Below, in pieces: positions 1 to 11,928 of a DNA stretch of 57,569 nt. The stretch covers positions 1 to 57,569 of the forward strand of contig WION01000328.1 in NCBI GenBank assembly GCA_015039365.1, given 5' to 3'. A program made the translations under genes and the position numbers. The notes beneath the pieces were generated by a model. That model saw only the letters and a program-made list of their open reading frames with translations. It had not been told where the DNA came from and did not search any database. The DNA comes from Amanita rubescens. Taxonomy: Eukaryota > Basidiomycota > Agaricomycetes > Agaricales > Amanitaceae. Positions within the stretch are counted from its first letter, which is position 1; each line of letters starts with the position of its first letter.

Positions 1-16
1 GCTAACTTGCTCCTAG

Positions 17-512
17 CGTTCGCTTGTATCGCTTGCAAGGGCTCTAGTAAAAAACTCGAAGATTATCATTTTGGACGAAGCAACAGGTATACGGTCTAGC
101 TGCTATTCTGTTGTGTGATGACTAAACAAAACACCTCACGCAGCATCCGTTGATTACGAAACTGACCACAAGATACAAGACACGATTGCTCATGAATTCA
201 AGGATAATACCATTCTGTGTATTGCACGTATGTCTGTCGGCTTACGACATTGTTGTTAGTTATTAATTAATCGACAGATCGATTGAAGACCATCATATCT
301 TATGACAGGATATGCGTCCTGGATGCTGGAGGGATCGCTGTAAGTTCGGACAGCTATTGTGTGGACAAAGACTTGATGCTCTGCAGGAATTTGACACGCC
401 GGAACGACTTTACAGTAAATCGGATGGGATTTTTAGAGGAATGTGTGATAGATCGTCTATCACGCTTGACGACATTAAGGATGCCTCCAAGGCTCGCGAT
501 GCCGAATCATGA
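17..512 (+). CDS. ABCC-type transporter, C-terminal end (5' part outside window)
   Basis: This is the 3' end of an ABC transporter of the ABCC (MRP/YOR1-like) class, which exports substrates across a membrane using two ATPase domains. The exons I read are 17-86, 144-227, 278-339 and 387-512, with GT-AG introns between. The first exon encodes [19 protein letters not shown], the end of the signature region plus the Walker B motif of the second nucleotide-binding domain. Next come ASVDYETD (D-loop region) and IAHRL (H-loop), and then a short tail ending in KARDAES before TGA at 510-512. Intron positions match those of the complete paralogue at 6206-11928 exactly, and no lesion is visible. I therefore take it as the end of a probably functional gene whose body lies to the left; only about the last 110 codons are here. 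The tail and some flanking DNA are duplicated at 2574-2695 and 5602-5720. Confidence 0.8.
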
Positions 513-725
513 CAGTATTAAAATGTTGATAATAATATCAGCATAAGGTTTTGTTTAGGAGAATGACAGGGTAATACCAACGAATAAAGGATAATGAATC
601 TTTTTCACATGCTAAAATTAATAAGCAACGACCGCAGGTGAGATGATTGCTTGCTCGTCTGTCTTGGTAGGCACAGGCTTTAGCAGTAGGCGCTTTGCAA
701 GAGTCCGTCGCCCCTCTGCTTTCCC

Positions 726-1233
726 TCAGTAACACTGTCCGCTTTTGCCGGAAGTATTGCACATAGAAGCTCCTAACTCCCCATTCAATGCACGACCGAC
801 TTTTGCCCAGCCGTCACCATCCACGACAAATGACGACGCCGTCGTGTTGCCTGGGGACGAGGACCCTTGCTGCTGATGTGCAGAAGGTAATATAGTAGAG
901 ATAATGGGCATAGGTGCGGAACTGCTTGGAACCGTAGCGTTAGCCTTCCGTTTCTTGTTGCAGGTGCGGCTGCCACAGCCGACGAGGAGTCGCCTACTGT
1001 GGGAGGTGACGCTTCACGGAGGGGCGAGCTTTCGAAATAGAACAGATACGTTGAACATACCGTGCTACTGCTAGAGCCAGCGTCATTAGTTCTGGTGTTT
1101 GCGTCCCCTTTGGCCTTCTTGCAGTTGTCACGCTTCCTCCTATTCTTTGCGCTATGTTTCCCATGATTCCGGCGGTTTAGGTTGGGCTTAGAGGTGAAGA
1201 AGTAGGCTCCAGCAAGCAGTAATTCCGGCCGGC
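726..1233 (-). CDS. hypothetical Lys/Arg-rich protein fragment
   Basis: Two minus-strand open stretches can be joined by a GT-AG intron of about 95 bases (near 970-1060). The upstream part is very basic (NRRKRDNCKKAKGDANTRT), followed by CNKKRKANATVPSS. The downstream part has a Ser/Thr-rich stretch and the C-terminus FVVDGDGWAKVGRALNGELG...NTSGKSGQCY, ending at 726. Composition and synonymous choice look coding, but I recognise no domain and found no convincing start codon. It lies just downstream of the HNH gene on the same strand and could be a separate small gene, or a remnant of the same transcription unit. Family unknown. Confidence 0.3.
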
Positions 1234-1281
1234 GAGTTCAGAACAGCATCTCTGAGATGATCCCACTGTGATGTAGTTTCC

Positions 1282-2498
1282 CTAAAGTTCCTGGAGTTGA
1301 GACATCTGATGATCAAACAGCCGATCCGCAAGCGCAAGTTCCAACCGTTCCTTCCCTTCCCTAGTTCCCCATATATTCATGTTTGACAAGTTGAATGAGC
1401 CATCTCCAAAAGCGTCGTCATAATCTTCGTGTGACCAAGCTGATTCTCCTGCGCCCTTCATATGTTTAAACAAACCTTGCATAAAGTGGTCGGTGAACAG
1501 CTCATCAAGCGGGCGAAGGGTTGGATCTTGGATATGATCTAACCGGAGACACCGGCCATTGATATCTGCATTTCCATTGACAAAGGCAGTAATGCGATAA
1601 TTGTCTGCGAAGAGTTGATCCCGACGAATATAAGTACCCCTTGACGAAACTCACGTTGAAATCTACTCCAAATTCATAATTGACCCATGCATCGTACAAA
1701 TCGCTTCGCAACGTGATCACGTTCTGCACTGAGTCGATCTTCATCGAGCCACCCATAGTGGATACGTCTGCAGTGTCGGTGATTTTGCTTGGGTAACCTT
1801 TACGCACCCACTGGCAGCGTAGAGTTGTCAATCAAGAACTTGCAGTAGAAGAAACAGCACACCTCTTGGCCATGTGCCCGCGGAAATATGTGCGCAACTT
1901 TGAGACGACTGTAGGTCCGCGTTCCAAGTCTGTGATGAGGCATTTGCCATCTCTAGCACGCACACGGGCCAGGTAGTGAGTTTCCTGGAGGCAGAGATGT
2001 TGAGCCGAATCTCCATTAAGAGGAATGGAGTGTTCACTGACACGGGTAGGGGTATTCGAAATCGTGTGGTTGCGAAGGCGTGGGAGAGTGGGCACCAGAC
2101 CGACACGAATGGGATCACCAGCTGGTTGTCAATTAGTAAGTTTGAGGCTTAAGTATGTGAAACTAATGAGCGACCCACTGCCCGAGAGCAGGACATAACA
2201 TCCTGGTTGCACAATCTGAGGCCCTGACGGACCATAGCGACTCACGTTGTCTGCTGTGCGGTGGTCCGTATTTGAAGACTGTCCAAGGACGTTGAAGTAA
2301 CAAGGATTACGATCAAGTATCTGTAAAACTCGTCCCACCGCAAAGTGCCGTATTGCCAGAAATCCTAGAAGCTATTAACAGAAACGACACAATAAAACTA
2401 ATCAACGAAATGGATGTACCTGCAATAACAGCACCTTCCGAGTCAAACAACTGTACGTTGCGTCTCTCCAGCCGAGGTGGGGGGTTCATCAGGTTCAT
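1282..2498 (-). pseudogene. HNH-nuclease-domain protein, apparently frameshifted
   Basis: Starting at ATG 2496-2498, the gene reads RRNVQLFDSEGAVIAG, then LRNHTISNTPTRVSE, ARDGKCLITDLERG, AHIFPRAHGQE, WVRKGYPSKITDTA and YEFGVDFN. It ends with LDHIQDPTLRPLDELF and LADRLFDHQMSQLQEL. The Cys of KCLITD and the AHIFPR block fit the HNH-endonuclease-like domain found in many basidiomycete proteins of unknown role. Several GT-AG introns join cleanly, for example GQE to WVRKG near 1812-1862. Two places do not: a one-base shift between ITDLERGP and YSRLKVAHIF (near 1905-1920), and a one-base misfit after VDFN (near 1610-1660). Either the copy is decaying or those splice sites are unusual. No target or biological role is evident. 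Confidence 0.6.
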
Positions 2499-2573
2499 CT
2501 GACGCGCAGAAACAGGTCACGCGTCACATTCATCACTATCTGAAGGCGGCTTGAGGTTCTATCGACCATTCAA

Positions 2574-2695
2574 TGGACAAAGACTTGGGAGCTCTGCAGG
2601 AATTTGACACGCCGAAACGACTTTACAGTAAATCGGATGGAATTTTTTAGAGGAATGTGTGATAGATCGTCTATCACGCTTGACAGCATTAAGAA
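2574..2695 (+). pseudogene. duplicated last-exon scrap of ABCC transporter (left half)
   Basis: This stretch repeats the end of the ABC transporter at 361-482, including the intron acceptor CTGCAG and the codons for [14 protein letters not shown], with a few substitutions and an extra T in the run at 2642-2648. The match stops at 2695, exactly where an inverted-repeat element begins. It resumes at 5602 with the next bases of the same exon. The two pieces are therefore one duplicated 3' end, interrupted by an insertion. Confidence 0.8.
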
Positions 2696-3175
2696 CATCA
2701 GGAAAAACGGAGAACTCTGTTTAGCTCCGATTATACGTATATAGGCAGAATTTGATCTAATTACGCCAGGATTAGATTAATTCACCCCCCCTATTATTTT
2801 TGTCTAAGTTATGCTTAATAAGCATTAAAAGAACCACATTATACAAGATTTTACAGAATAAGTATTGCATTTTCCTCGAGATCTCTCAGATTTACGATGA
2901 CAAAACTAAATATATTGCTATTAAAGAGGGTATCTAGACTATAACATACTGTGTTACTAACACAGGTGCTACGCTTACCCATACCGGTTACAGGTTCGCA
3001 CGTTTGTAACAAATCTTATGGCCCACTGCGGGTCATCAACAATGATTGAGTTGCGACAAAGAAAGGTTTGACACCCATTCCCATCGCGAGTTTTCCTGTC
3101 GTCCTCGTGTATCCATAGTCCTGGTATTAGTGAGAAAGGGAGAAAAGAGGGTATTGACGATGTACGCAAGTTTAA

Positions 3176-3400
3176 TTGAAAAGGGTTGAACGCAAGATGG
3201 GGAGCAAGACAGGTTACGTGCATGTCCAAGATACAAAGAGGGTCCTGGCAGGTCCTGGCAAAGGCGCGGAGGTGCAGCTAGCAAGGAGAGCAGAGACTGA
3301 CGCAATAGCATATTTGGAAGAAGAAGGCGCGCTTATGGTTGAGCCTAACGTCAGGGAGCCGCAGGTTGCCGAGACCAGTGGCGGAGTGAACAAGTATTAA
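3176..3400 (+). CDS. short hypothetical ORF inside the TIR element
   Basis: A 74-codon open frame with charged composition (VQLARRAETDAIAYLEEEGA is typical). No domain is recognised, the first in-frame start is not clearly an ATG, and an antisense ORF of similar size overlaps. It may be another captured exon. Low confidence that it is expressed. Confidence 0.15.
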   Translation: MKRVERKMGSKTGYVHVQDTKRVLAGPGKGAEVQLARRAETDAIAYLEEEGALMVEPNVREPQVAETSGGVNKY

Positions 3401-3606
3401 CGTAGATAGAGACCTCGTTGGAGGCTGATGGCGTGCGATAGGGTGATATCAATACAGAGCATTTAGCAATGTTTTACGCTCACCAGAACCCGAGACTGCC
3501 TGCAAGCAGCCTCTCCCTTCCTCGGCTCTCTCAAGAGAACGTGGGGGAGAATATCTCAAGTAAGCCATGACCGAGAAACTAGAGCGCATTCGAGGCACCC
3601 CTTCGC

Positions 3607-3798
3607 TTGCAACATGTCCCTTCCAAAAGCTTGACCGACACACAAGTGGCAGAACTCGAAACTGGATGGTCTGATATCAATGATATGCTTAATGTTGTCA
3701 GCGAGAGAACAATGAGTGCCAAAAGAAGGGCGAACGTTCAAGTTCTGAACCGAGCGGGCACATCTCATTCGAGGTCTGGTTTTCCGGAGCAAACGTGA
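3607..3798 (+). CDS. short hypothetical ORF inside the TIR element
   Basis: A 63-codon open frame containing LTDTQVAELETGWSDINDML and NVVSERTMSAKRRANVQVLN, which has natural-looking amino acid composition. There is no recognised family. It sits about 150 bases before the Hsp70 relic and could be a separate captured exon. An antisense ORF (3556-3834) covers the same bases, so strand is not certain. Confidence 0.2.
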   Translation: MQHVPSKSLTDTQVAELETGWSDINDMLNVVSERTMSAKRRANVQVLNRAGTSHSRSGFPEQT

Positions 3799-3949
3799 GT
3801 GAGGGGATGAAGCTACAGCCAGTGAATTCGTCATTCACCTTATTGCATGGGCGATGGTGGGAGAAGCTGACAGCTTATTAGGAAGTTGAACATGTCACGT
3901 GACAAACAGAAGCAAATAGTGGACTTAACATTTTTGCGGATGATTCCCC

Positions 3950-5290
3950 TTGCACAGGGCGCTATTCTCGCTGATGACAAAAGCGCGAGTCCTCATTGAT
4001 GTCAACTCTTTTACTCTCGGTACTGTCGTTCCCACCTGCAGGGGTCGGATGTGGGTAACCGTAATGGAAGGAAAGACGGGAGTCGTCGAAAACTTGGAAG
4101 GCCCGGGCCAACGGGCGACTCCGTCAGCTGTCGCCTTCACGAAACACGGAGAGTCTTCCTGCAAAACGTCAGGTGGTCGTTAACTCGGCTAATACCGTTT
4201 TTGCCTTCGGCCGCAAACGGTTGATCAGACATAGACAGAAATTCGTATGTTTCACCGTCATCTCCATAAATCAGACCACTCAGTCTTGATATAGTCCCCC
4301 AAGGGACTATTTGCCATGGTCCTAGTCAAGATGTGTGATACTGCGAGTCAGTATATCAACAAACCAGTGAAGTAAGTCCTCGCCGATGAACCACGTCATC
4401 CGACACTTGAATCAGTCATGCAGCCGTAATGGTACCGGCCTACTTCAACGATGCTCAACGGCAGGCGACGAAAGGATGCCGGTCAAATCACTGGTCTCGA
4501 GGTTCTTCGTGTCATCAACAAACCTTACCGCCGCTGTGCTCGCTTATGGTCTAGACAAGCAGAAAGTGCCGTTATCGCTGTCTATGACCTTGGTGGTGTA
4601 CCTTTGGTATCTCTACCCTCGAAATGCAGACGGATTCGTGAAGCTGCAGAAAAGGCGAAGATTTGCGCTTTCGGCGACTACCCAGGCGGAAATCAATTTG
4701 CCCTTCATCACTACGGATGCTACTGGGCCAAAGCACATTAATACCAAGCTCTAAGGTCGCAGTTCGAGTCCCTTGTCGACCCCCTTATCCAACGAACCAT
4801 TGACTCGTGCAAGAAGGTTCTGTGTCGAGATTAACGAGGTCGTCCTCGTCGGTGGCCAGTCAACAAAACACTATTTGGACGTGAATCTAGCAAGGGTGTC
4901 AACTCCGACAAGGCCGTCGCTATTGGTGCAGTTATTCAAGGCAGTGTATCGGCCGGGAAGATATTTTTCTCGACGTCATGCCCTGAGTCCTTGGTGGTAT
5001 CATGAATCAACCCACTGTCCTCATCCAAGTCTTCGAGGGTGAACGTTCGCTCACAAAGGACAACAGCTTGCTCGGCAAGTTTGAACTCGCCGTATTCCTG
5101 GCGGTGCTCCTCAAATCAAAGTCGCGGTCACGTTTGAAATTGACACCAAGGTCTCGGCCGCCGACAAGGGAACGTGAGTACGTTTGTTTCATCTTAAAAT
5201 GTTGTCCATTTAACATGTTCACAGTGGTAAATCCGAGAGTATTACCATCAAGAACGAAAACGCGATGCAGATGGCGATATGAACATGAAC
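3950..5290 (+). pseudogene. mitochondrial-type Hsp70 pseudogene
   Basis: Order and wording follow mitochondrial Hsp70 (Ssc1/HSPA9), the ATP-dependent chaperone and protein-import motor. VMEGKTGVVENLEG and TPSAVAFTKHGE come near 4060-4150, then [90 protein letters not shown], and [16 protein letters not shown] up to about 5280. Frameshifts and stops break it many times, and large parts are missing. An intron is retained at about 5172-5224 (the exons join as ADKGTGKSES), so the copy came from genomic DNA rather than a retrotransposed mRNA. It lies wholly inside the inverted-repeat element. It cannot encode a chaperone. Confidence 0.85.
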
Positions 5291-5601
5291 CACATCTCCC
5301 CATTGCGCATCGCAAACCGTAGCACTAGTATGGCCGCTCCCCACCGCAGTGATCGACATCTGCAAATCAACGGGTGCCTATGATACCTCAGGACTTAAGT
5401 AGTGATACAGTGCTGGTCATTTCGTTGTCAATCCATTCAATATCCCAGACACCTATATTCTTTTTAACTAAGCAGATTGGACAAAATATTGTATGATTTA
5501 TTAGTAAATTAGACTCGAATATCTGGGCTAGACATTATTAGTCATATTAGATGTAAATAGTGATTATTGGGTCTAAACGGCCATCGACGTTTTTCCTGAT
5601 G

Positions 5602-5720
5602 AATGCCTCCAAAGCTCGCGATGCCGAATCACGAGAGTAAAATATATTGATAATAATGTATCAGCCTATGGTTTGTGTTTAGAAGAATGACAGGATAATA
5701 CGAACTTGGTAATTTCGAAA
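5602..5720 (+). pseudogene. duplicated last-exon scrap of ABCC transporter (right half)
   Basis: This continues the scrap at 2574-2695. It matches the transporter end at about 483-512 (GATGCCTCCAAAGCTCGCGA, then GCCGAATCA). It then matches the 3' flank at 513-580 (TTGATAATAAT, TATCAGC, GAATGACAGG). The stop TGA is replaced by CGA. Together the two halves show that the last exon plus roughly 100 bases of downstream DNA were copied before the element inserted. Confidence 0.75.
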
Positions 5721-6205
5721 AAAATCAAGCAGAGGATGATAAATCTTTTCAATGTTTCGGCCCCAAAGCTCTCATTAACGTTTGACATTTTAATCACTTG
5801 TAGGGCCCGAGGTCGCAAGTGCCCGATATTATGTATCGCCCACTGGTCGCACACGCTTCAGGTTTGCTCTACCAATCCCTTCTCAACACGCCCTTATTAT
5901 CAATTTCGTACTCACCATCTGCCCCTGCTTCAACTTTTCAAACCAGACCTTGCACAGAATGTAACGTCAACAGGATAGGCCACGATCATCAACATAGTGC
6001 GGCTGGGAGCTCGTGGCTGGGAACAACTGACAGGAGTTATATTTCTACGACGATCGAACGTGTTTCTCGAGAGTGGAAAGGACCATACATCCAGTAAGAC
6101 AGGAGGGAGGTAGAAACGTACTTGCACACTATGAGAAACAGTCATATTTAGCTTAGAAATGAATGCTCTTAAGGCGTATCTGAAGGGGTTTCTCTGTCTG
6201 CAACC
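5721..6205. other. intergenic, no gene recognised
   Basis: Between the duplicated scrap and the intact transporter I see only short overlapping ORFs on both strands without domains or good splice signals. The 3' part must hold the promoter and 5' leader of the transporter starting at 6206. Confidence 0.4.
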
Positions 6206-9200
6206 ATGCCACCCAAGCCATTGCCCGAAGTCATTAAGATGTAAGGTTCGTGCCAACTCGTTTTTGCAGCGCCAATCAAAATCAAATTGTAACCCAGATT
6301 TCACGTCATGGTCGCTTGTTCTCTGACCAAATGACAGCGTGCTAGATGAAAATGTAGACAAGAAGGCCGCCCACGCGAGGATAGAGGGATTAGATCCAAG
6401 GCGATCCTGGTAGGACTACATGTCTTCTCACTCGTCGCGACTTTCACCAGTTCCGAAAGTTGCTGTATACCATTTTTGTCAAGCAAACCTCCGCCGGCCC
6501 CAAAGCCCTCAATCGAGGGTCCGACCTTGATACCTGAAGCTAATGCTAGCTTCCTTAGTATTGTGACTTTTGGGTGGATCACCTCCCTATTGACCTTGGG
6601 TTACTCGCGGCCATTGGAGCCGTCCGACCTGTATAAGCTACAAGACCACCGAAGCGCAGCACGAATCGCGTCTTTGATCAATGAATCATTCGACCGTCGA
6701 GTCAAAGAAGCTGCCGAATATAATGCCCGACTTGCCAAAGGGGAGATTTCTCCCGGTTTAAAGGGCGCATGGTGGACGATCCAAGGTAACAGACGGCAAC
6801 GCGAAAAGAAATGGAGGGAAGTTGATGGTAGAAAGAAAGCGAGCCTATTGTGGGCTATTAATGATAGCGTTAAATGGTGGTTCTGGAGCGCTGGAATCTT
6901 CAAGGTGATTGGTGATACTGCTCAAGTCACGGGTCCGCTGCTGGTCAAGGTAAGCGTCCATCGACGGCTTCTGACAGAGAACTCAAACTAAGTAGGCCAT
7001 CATTAACTTTGCTACCGAATCTTACGTTGGTCATCACCTTGGCATCACCCAGGTTCCTCAAGTGGGTAAGGGGATAGGCCTGGTCTTCGGTTTACTTTTG
7101 CTTCAAGTCCCGGCCTCGCTATGCAACCATCAGTTTGCCTATCGCAGCGCTTCCACAGGAATCCTTGTACGCGGTGGACTGATAACGGCTATATATTCCC
7201 GTTCTTTGCGTCTAAGTTCTAGGGCAAGATTGACTCTTACCAATGGCAGACTTGTCAATCACATTTCCACTGATGTATCACGGATTAACTATTGCGCTTC
7301 ATGGTTCCACATTGTCGGTTATTCCGTCAACTCTTTATGTCGTGTAGCTAACTGATGACCCAGATTTGGACCTCATCTATCCAATTGATCATATGTCTCG
7401 TTTTACTCCTGATTAACCTCGGCCCATCTGCTCTTGCTGGATTTGGATTGCTCATCATAGCAAGTCCACTTCAAACAGTAGTCCTGAAGCGCTTATTTGC
7501 ATGGCGAGCCAGAAGTATGGTTTGGACGGACAAAAGAGCGAGACTTCTTCAGGAACTTTTGGGTGGCATCAAAGTGATTAAATTTTTTGCATGGGAAATT
7601 CCCTTTCTACAGAGAATATACGACTATAGGCGCAAAGAAATGTCGTTTATTTGCACCATACTACTGGCCCGATCCGCGATGAGTGCGATATCAATGAGTA
7701 TGCCAGTGTTAGCATCTGTCCTGGCATTCGTCACGTACTCTGCAACGGGTCACCCATTGAATGCAGCTGACATCTTTGCATCGCTGACGCTGTTTAATCT
7801 ACTTCGACCTCATTTGTCACACATACGTGCGTGTTACATTCCTTCGCTAAAATTGCCAACTCATGATTCTGCTCAGCGGTCTCGTTAAGTTCCATTGCAG
7901 ATGCAGCAAACGCTGTCAAAAGGCTTTACGGAGTTTTCGAAGCGGAATTGTTAGAAGAGACGCTCGTAGTGGATGAAAATTCAGATTATGCATTGGAGGT
8001 CAAGAACGCGTCTTGGAGTTGGGATGCACCTTTGGAACAAATGGATGACGAAAGGAAGAAACCAATGCAACCCAAGGATGATCACCACACTGCTCAAAAA
8101 GACCAAAGTTTCAACCAGAAGCTATCCAGGAAAGTCCCAGAGAAGGCGAACGAGGAAGAGAATATGTTCAAGGTACGGGATGTAAGCCTCAAAATTCCAC
8201 GGGGCAAGCTTGTCGCCATCGTGGGACCCGTCGGCAGTGGCAAATCGTCATTATTGCAAGGCTTGATCGGTGAGATGAAGAAGACGTGGGGAAGCGTGGT
8301 TTTTGGCGCATCAGTGAGCTATTGTCCTCAAAGTGCATGGATACAGGTATGTTCTAAATCTTTAGCTCGCTGTTGCCGCTCATCAAGTGATAGAACGCGA
8401 CTATTCGAGAGAATATATGCTTCGGTCGTCCATTCGACGAGAAGAGATATTGGAAAGCTATTAGAGATTCGTGTTTGGAGCCAGATCTTGCAATGTTGCC
8501 TAACGGCGATATGACTGAAGTTGGAGAACGCGTGAGTTTGAACACAGTTTAGGTATGATCACTGGTCACCTATTAGACAGGGCATTTCCTTGTCCGGGGG
8601 ACAAAAACAAAGAGTGAATGTGTGCCGTTCCGTCTACTTTGATACTGAAACACAAATCTTTGATGTGAGTCCACTTTCTCCCAGATGTTTTTAAGCTTGT
8701 TGATTTAGCCTTTGCACCTCAGGATCCATTGTCTGCATTAGATGCTCATGTAGGAAAAGCTGTCTTCCAGAACGTCCTTCAAGATGCGGCAACTGGGAAA
8801 ACCCGCATTTTAGTCACGCACGCGCTTCACTTTCTTCCCAAAGTAGACTATATATATGTTATGTCGGATGGTAAGATCACAGAGCATGGGACGTATGCCG
8901 AACTTGTGGACACTAAGAACGGAGAATTTGCGCGGTTAATGGCCGGATTTGGAGGCAAGGAGGAAGATGGAAAGAAGGAAGAGGGGGAGGGCAAAAGTCA
9001 AAAAGAAGCGAAAGAAAATTCCGAAAATCATTCCAAGGCTGGGCGATCTGCGCTTATGCAAGCTGAGGAACGGAATACGGGAGCTATTCCATTGGAAGTA
9101 TACAAGGGTTATCTTTCTGCTGCAAGGGATGTCATCGTCCTACCGATGTTGTTCATATCTGTGATCTCATTACAAGCAGCGACTGTCATGGCCGCGTATT

Positions 9201-11928
9201 GGTGAGCGTCACCACGAGACAAGGTATATCACCTATTAACGTCTACGAAGGTTGGTCTACTGGCAAGAAAACAGATTTCGCAGATCGCAGGGCTTCTACG
9301 TAAGTGAAGTGACAATTTGAGAGATAGGAAATATGACACCGTTATAGATGGGCGTATATGCCGCGCTGGGCATCTATCAAGCTTTTTCTGCTCTCTTGAT
9401 GAGCAGTTCATTCGCTTTGTTCACGTACTTTGCATCGCAAAGGCTCCACAAGGTAAATAGTTTTGCCTCTCGACGTTCCAGTTATTAACTAGGACTCAGA
9501 TTGCCTTAGAACGTGTGATGCACGCTCCTATATCATTTTTTGAGACTACAGTAAGGACATCTCTATTCTATTGTACATGGTTGCTTATAGGCCATAGCCC
9601 CTTGGCCGCATCATGAACAGATTTTCAAAAGGTGTTGGTGGATTTCTTCTTTAAAATGAATATGTGTTTACTCGATCGCAGATATCGACACCATCGATAA
9701 TACATTGGGAGGTAAATGCTCCGTTCATGCACCATGCATGCATAAACTGACTGTATGTAGACTCGTTCCGGTCGTTCGTGTTCACAATATCTGGCGTTCT
9801 TAGTTCCTTCATTCTGATTTCCATCACCGTGCCATGGTTCCTCATTGCTGTGGCTTGCATCACCACCGGATATTTATACATAGCCAAATTCTATAGGGCG
9901 AGTGCTCGAGAGTTAATGGTCAGTTTGTCGCGACCGTTTTATCCAGACTTTTTAAGTGATAATTTTGTGCAGCGACTTGGTATGTTGTCTGGGATTGGCT
10001 CCAAGCGTTTCTAACCTTCATAGATGCTTTGCTTCGATCACTGCTCTATGCACACTTTTCTGAAAGTCTATCTGGATTGGCAACTATTCGTGCATATGGC
10101 GAGACACGACGATTCCAAAAGGAGAACGAGATGAGAATGGATGTAGAGAATAGGTGCGAATGATGGATATATCTTCACAAAGAATGGCTAATTTTTGTTT
10201 AGAGCTTATTGGCTCACTGTTACTAACCAGGTAAGCTATAATGCCAGCTGCGGAGGGGTCTCGAATGCTCATCGATTGTTTAGAGGTGGTTAGGTATTCG
10301 AGTAGATTTCTTGGGAATGTTGCTTACATTTACCATCGGTATGCTCACCGTTGGCACGCGATTTTCCATCTCGCCCGCACAGACTGGCATGACATTATCT
10401 TACATATTAAGTGTTCAGCAAGCGTAAGCCGCTTAATCTAATGACCCTATTCCTTAAGTTATGTATCCCGTTAGCTTTGGGTGGGTTGTTCGACAGGGTG
10501 CGGACGTCGAAAACAACATGAACTCAGTTGAACGCATCATGTATTACGCTACTGAAATTAGCGAAGAATCGCCACACGAATTGCCTGCTTCCAAGCCTGC
10601 TGCGTCCTGGCCAGCTGAAGGTCAGGTTTTGTTAAACGATGTCTTCTTGTCGTATCGGCCCGAGCTACCTGCCGTTTTGAAGGGTAGGTCGGACATGTGT
10701 CTATAGAATTTGTCTGAAATCTAACTCAGGAATCACGATGTCAATCTCCGGCAGTGAAAAGATAGGCATCGTCGGAAGGTATGTATCTTAATGATATTGG
10801 GCCAGCGGGCCTAATATACGGTGACAGAACCGGCGCTGGAAAGAGTTCCATAATGACAGGTATTGTCAATTGCTGGCTCCTAAGACACCCTAACCAAGCC
10901 TTTCCATTATTCTAGCATTGTACCGACTCGTTGAGCTCTCGTCTGGGTCGATTCACATCGACGGTGTAGATATATCCAAAATTGGATTGGCCAACTTACG
11001 AAATGCCCTTGCCATCATTCCTCAAGATCCCGTGAGTGTTCTATGACTTTATTCATTGGTTCATCTGACAGTCCTAGATATTATGTGGGTGTATACCACC
11101 TCTTATGATTATTTATAACGTGTTTGATCACAGTCTCTGGAACGCTCAGAACCAATCTTGACCCTTTCGGACAACACAATGATGCCAAACTGTGGGATGC
11201 ACTCAGACGCTCTTATCTTGTCGATAATGCGAAGCGGGCTTCTTTACCTGCTCAAGACGAGCCGGGTGATGGGCACGCATCGATGGATCGATTCACCTTA
11301 GATACCATTATAGAAGATGAAGGAGCGAACCTTTCGGTTGGTCAGGTACATTCGCCCTTTTGTATTCATGTTCCATGACAGTTGACTTGATTTGTAGCGT
11401 TCCCTGGTATCGCTTGCAAGGGCTCTAGTCAAAAACTCGAAGATTATCATTTTGGACGAAGCAACGGGTAAGTCTCGTTGTTGTCCTGTTATCATGAGGT
11501 GATCGACTGAAAAACACGTCGCGTAGCATCTGTTGATTATGAAACCGACCGCAAGATACAAGACACGATTGCTCGTGAATTTAAGGATCGTACCGTTCTG
11601 TGTATAGCACGTGCGTCTGTCAGCCTGATATTGTGGATAACCGTTAAGATTCAATATATGTAACAGATCGGCTGAGGACTATCATTTCCTATGATAGGAT
11701 ATGCGTCCTAAATGCTGGAAAAGTTGTTGTAAGTGATGATAGCTATTTTTCCGAGAAATACTTAATGCTTCGTAGGAATTCGACACACCGGAACGACTAT
11801 ACAGTAAGTCGGATGGAATTTTTAGAGGGATGTGTGACCGATCGTCCATTACACTTGACGACATCATGAAAAATGCTTCCAAGGCTTCGAGTCACAATCA
11901 TATGGTACAAGAAAGCATGTCGCGATGA
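6206..11928 (+). CDS. full-length ABCC (MRP/YOR1-like) transporter
   Basis: A complete ABC exporter with about 28 short introns. Exon 1 (6206-6240) begins [11 protein letters not shown]. Exon 2 (6338-6409) gives [20 protein letters not shown]. Exon 3 (6451-6950) gives [11 protein letters not shown] and the first transmembrane segment region ([20 protein letters not shown]). The first membrane domain runs to about 7900. NBD1 has Walker [10 protein letters not shown] (about 8226), [11 protein letters not shown], signature LSGGQKQR (about 8594) and Walker [15 protein letters not shown] charged linker rich in K/E (8940-9060) follows, then the second membrane domain ([29 protein letters not shown]). 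NBD2 has [29 protein letters not shown], signature [20 protein letters not shown] and IAHRL. The tail ends MVQESMSR with TGA at 11926-11928. All junctions I tested keep frame. It has the two-TMD core without an extra N-terminal TMD0, as in Yor1-like proteins. The substrate cannot be told from sequence. Confidence 0.88.

Larger units (their letters stand above)
2696..5601. mobile_element. TIR-bounded element carrying host gene fragments
   Basis: CATCAGGAAAAACG at 2696-2709 is repeated as its exact reverse complement at 5588-5601. Just inside, both ends share GTTTAG followed by a CC-AT-AT pattern, so the imperfect inverted repeat extends to about 38 bases. The flanks are adjacent parts of one ABC-transporter exon (2695 to 5602), which marks the ends as insertion points; AA is present on both sides and could be a very short target duplication. 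Inside are an AT-rich left end (2710-2960), short ORFs without recognised domains, and a decayed mitochondrial Hsp70 gene. I see no transposase, so this is most likely a non-autonomous DNA transposon of about 2.9 kb that captured host DNA. The superfamily is not identifiable by eye. Confidence 0.65.

Noticed and set aside
4745..4790. tRNA-like T-arm (CAGTTCGAGTCCC)
   Set aside because: The bases encode SRSQFESLVDP of the Hsp70 relic, and no matching acceptor, D or anticodon arms fold around it.
6301..6582. Minus-strand 93-codon ORF over the start of the ABC transporter
   Set aside because: It is a shadow of exons 2-3 of the plus-strand gene, which is supported by family similarity and splice phase.
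6476..6991. ABC transporter start at 6476
   Set aside because: That codon is TTG. Two upstream exons from ATG 6206 join in phase and give a sensible N-terminus.
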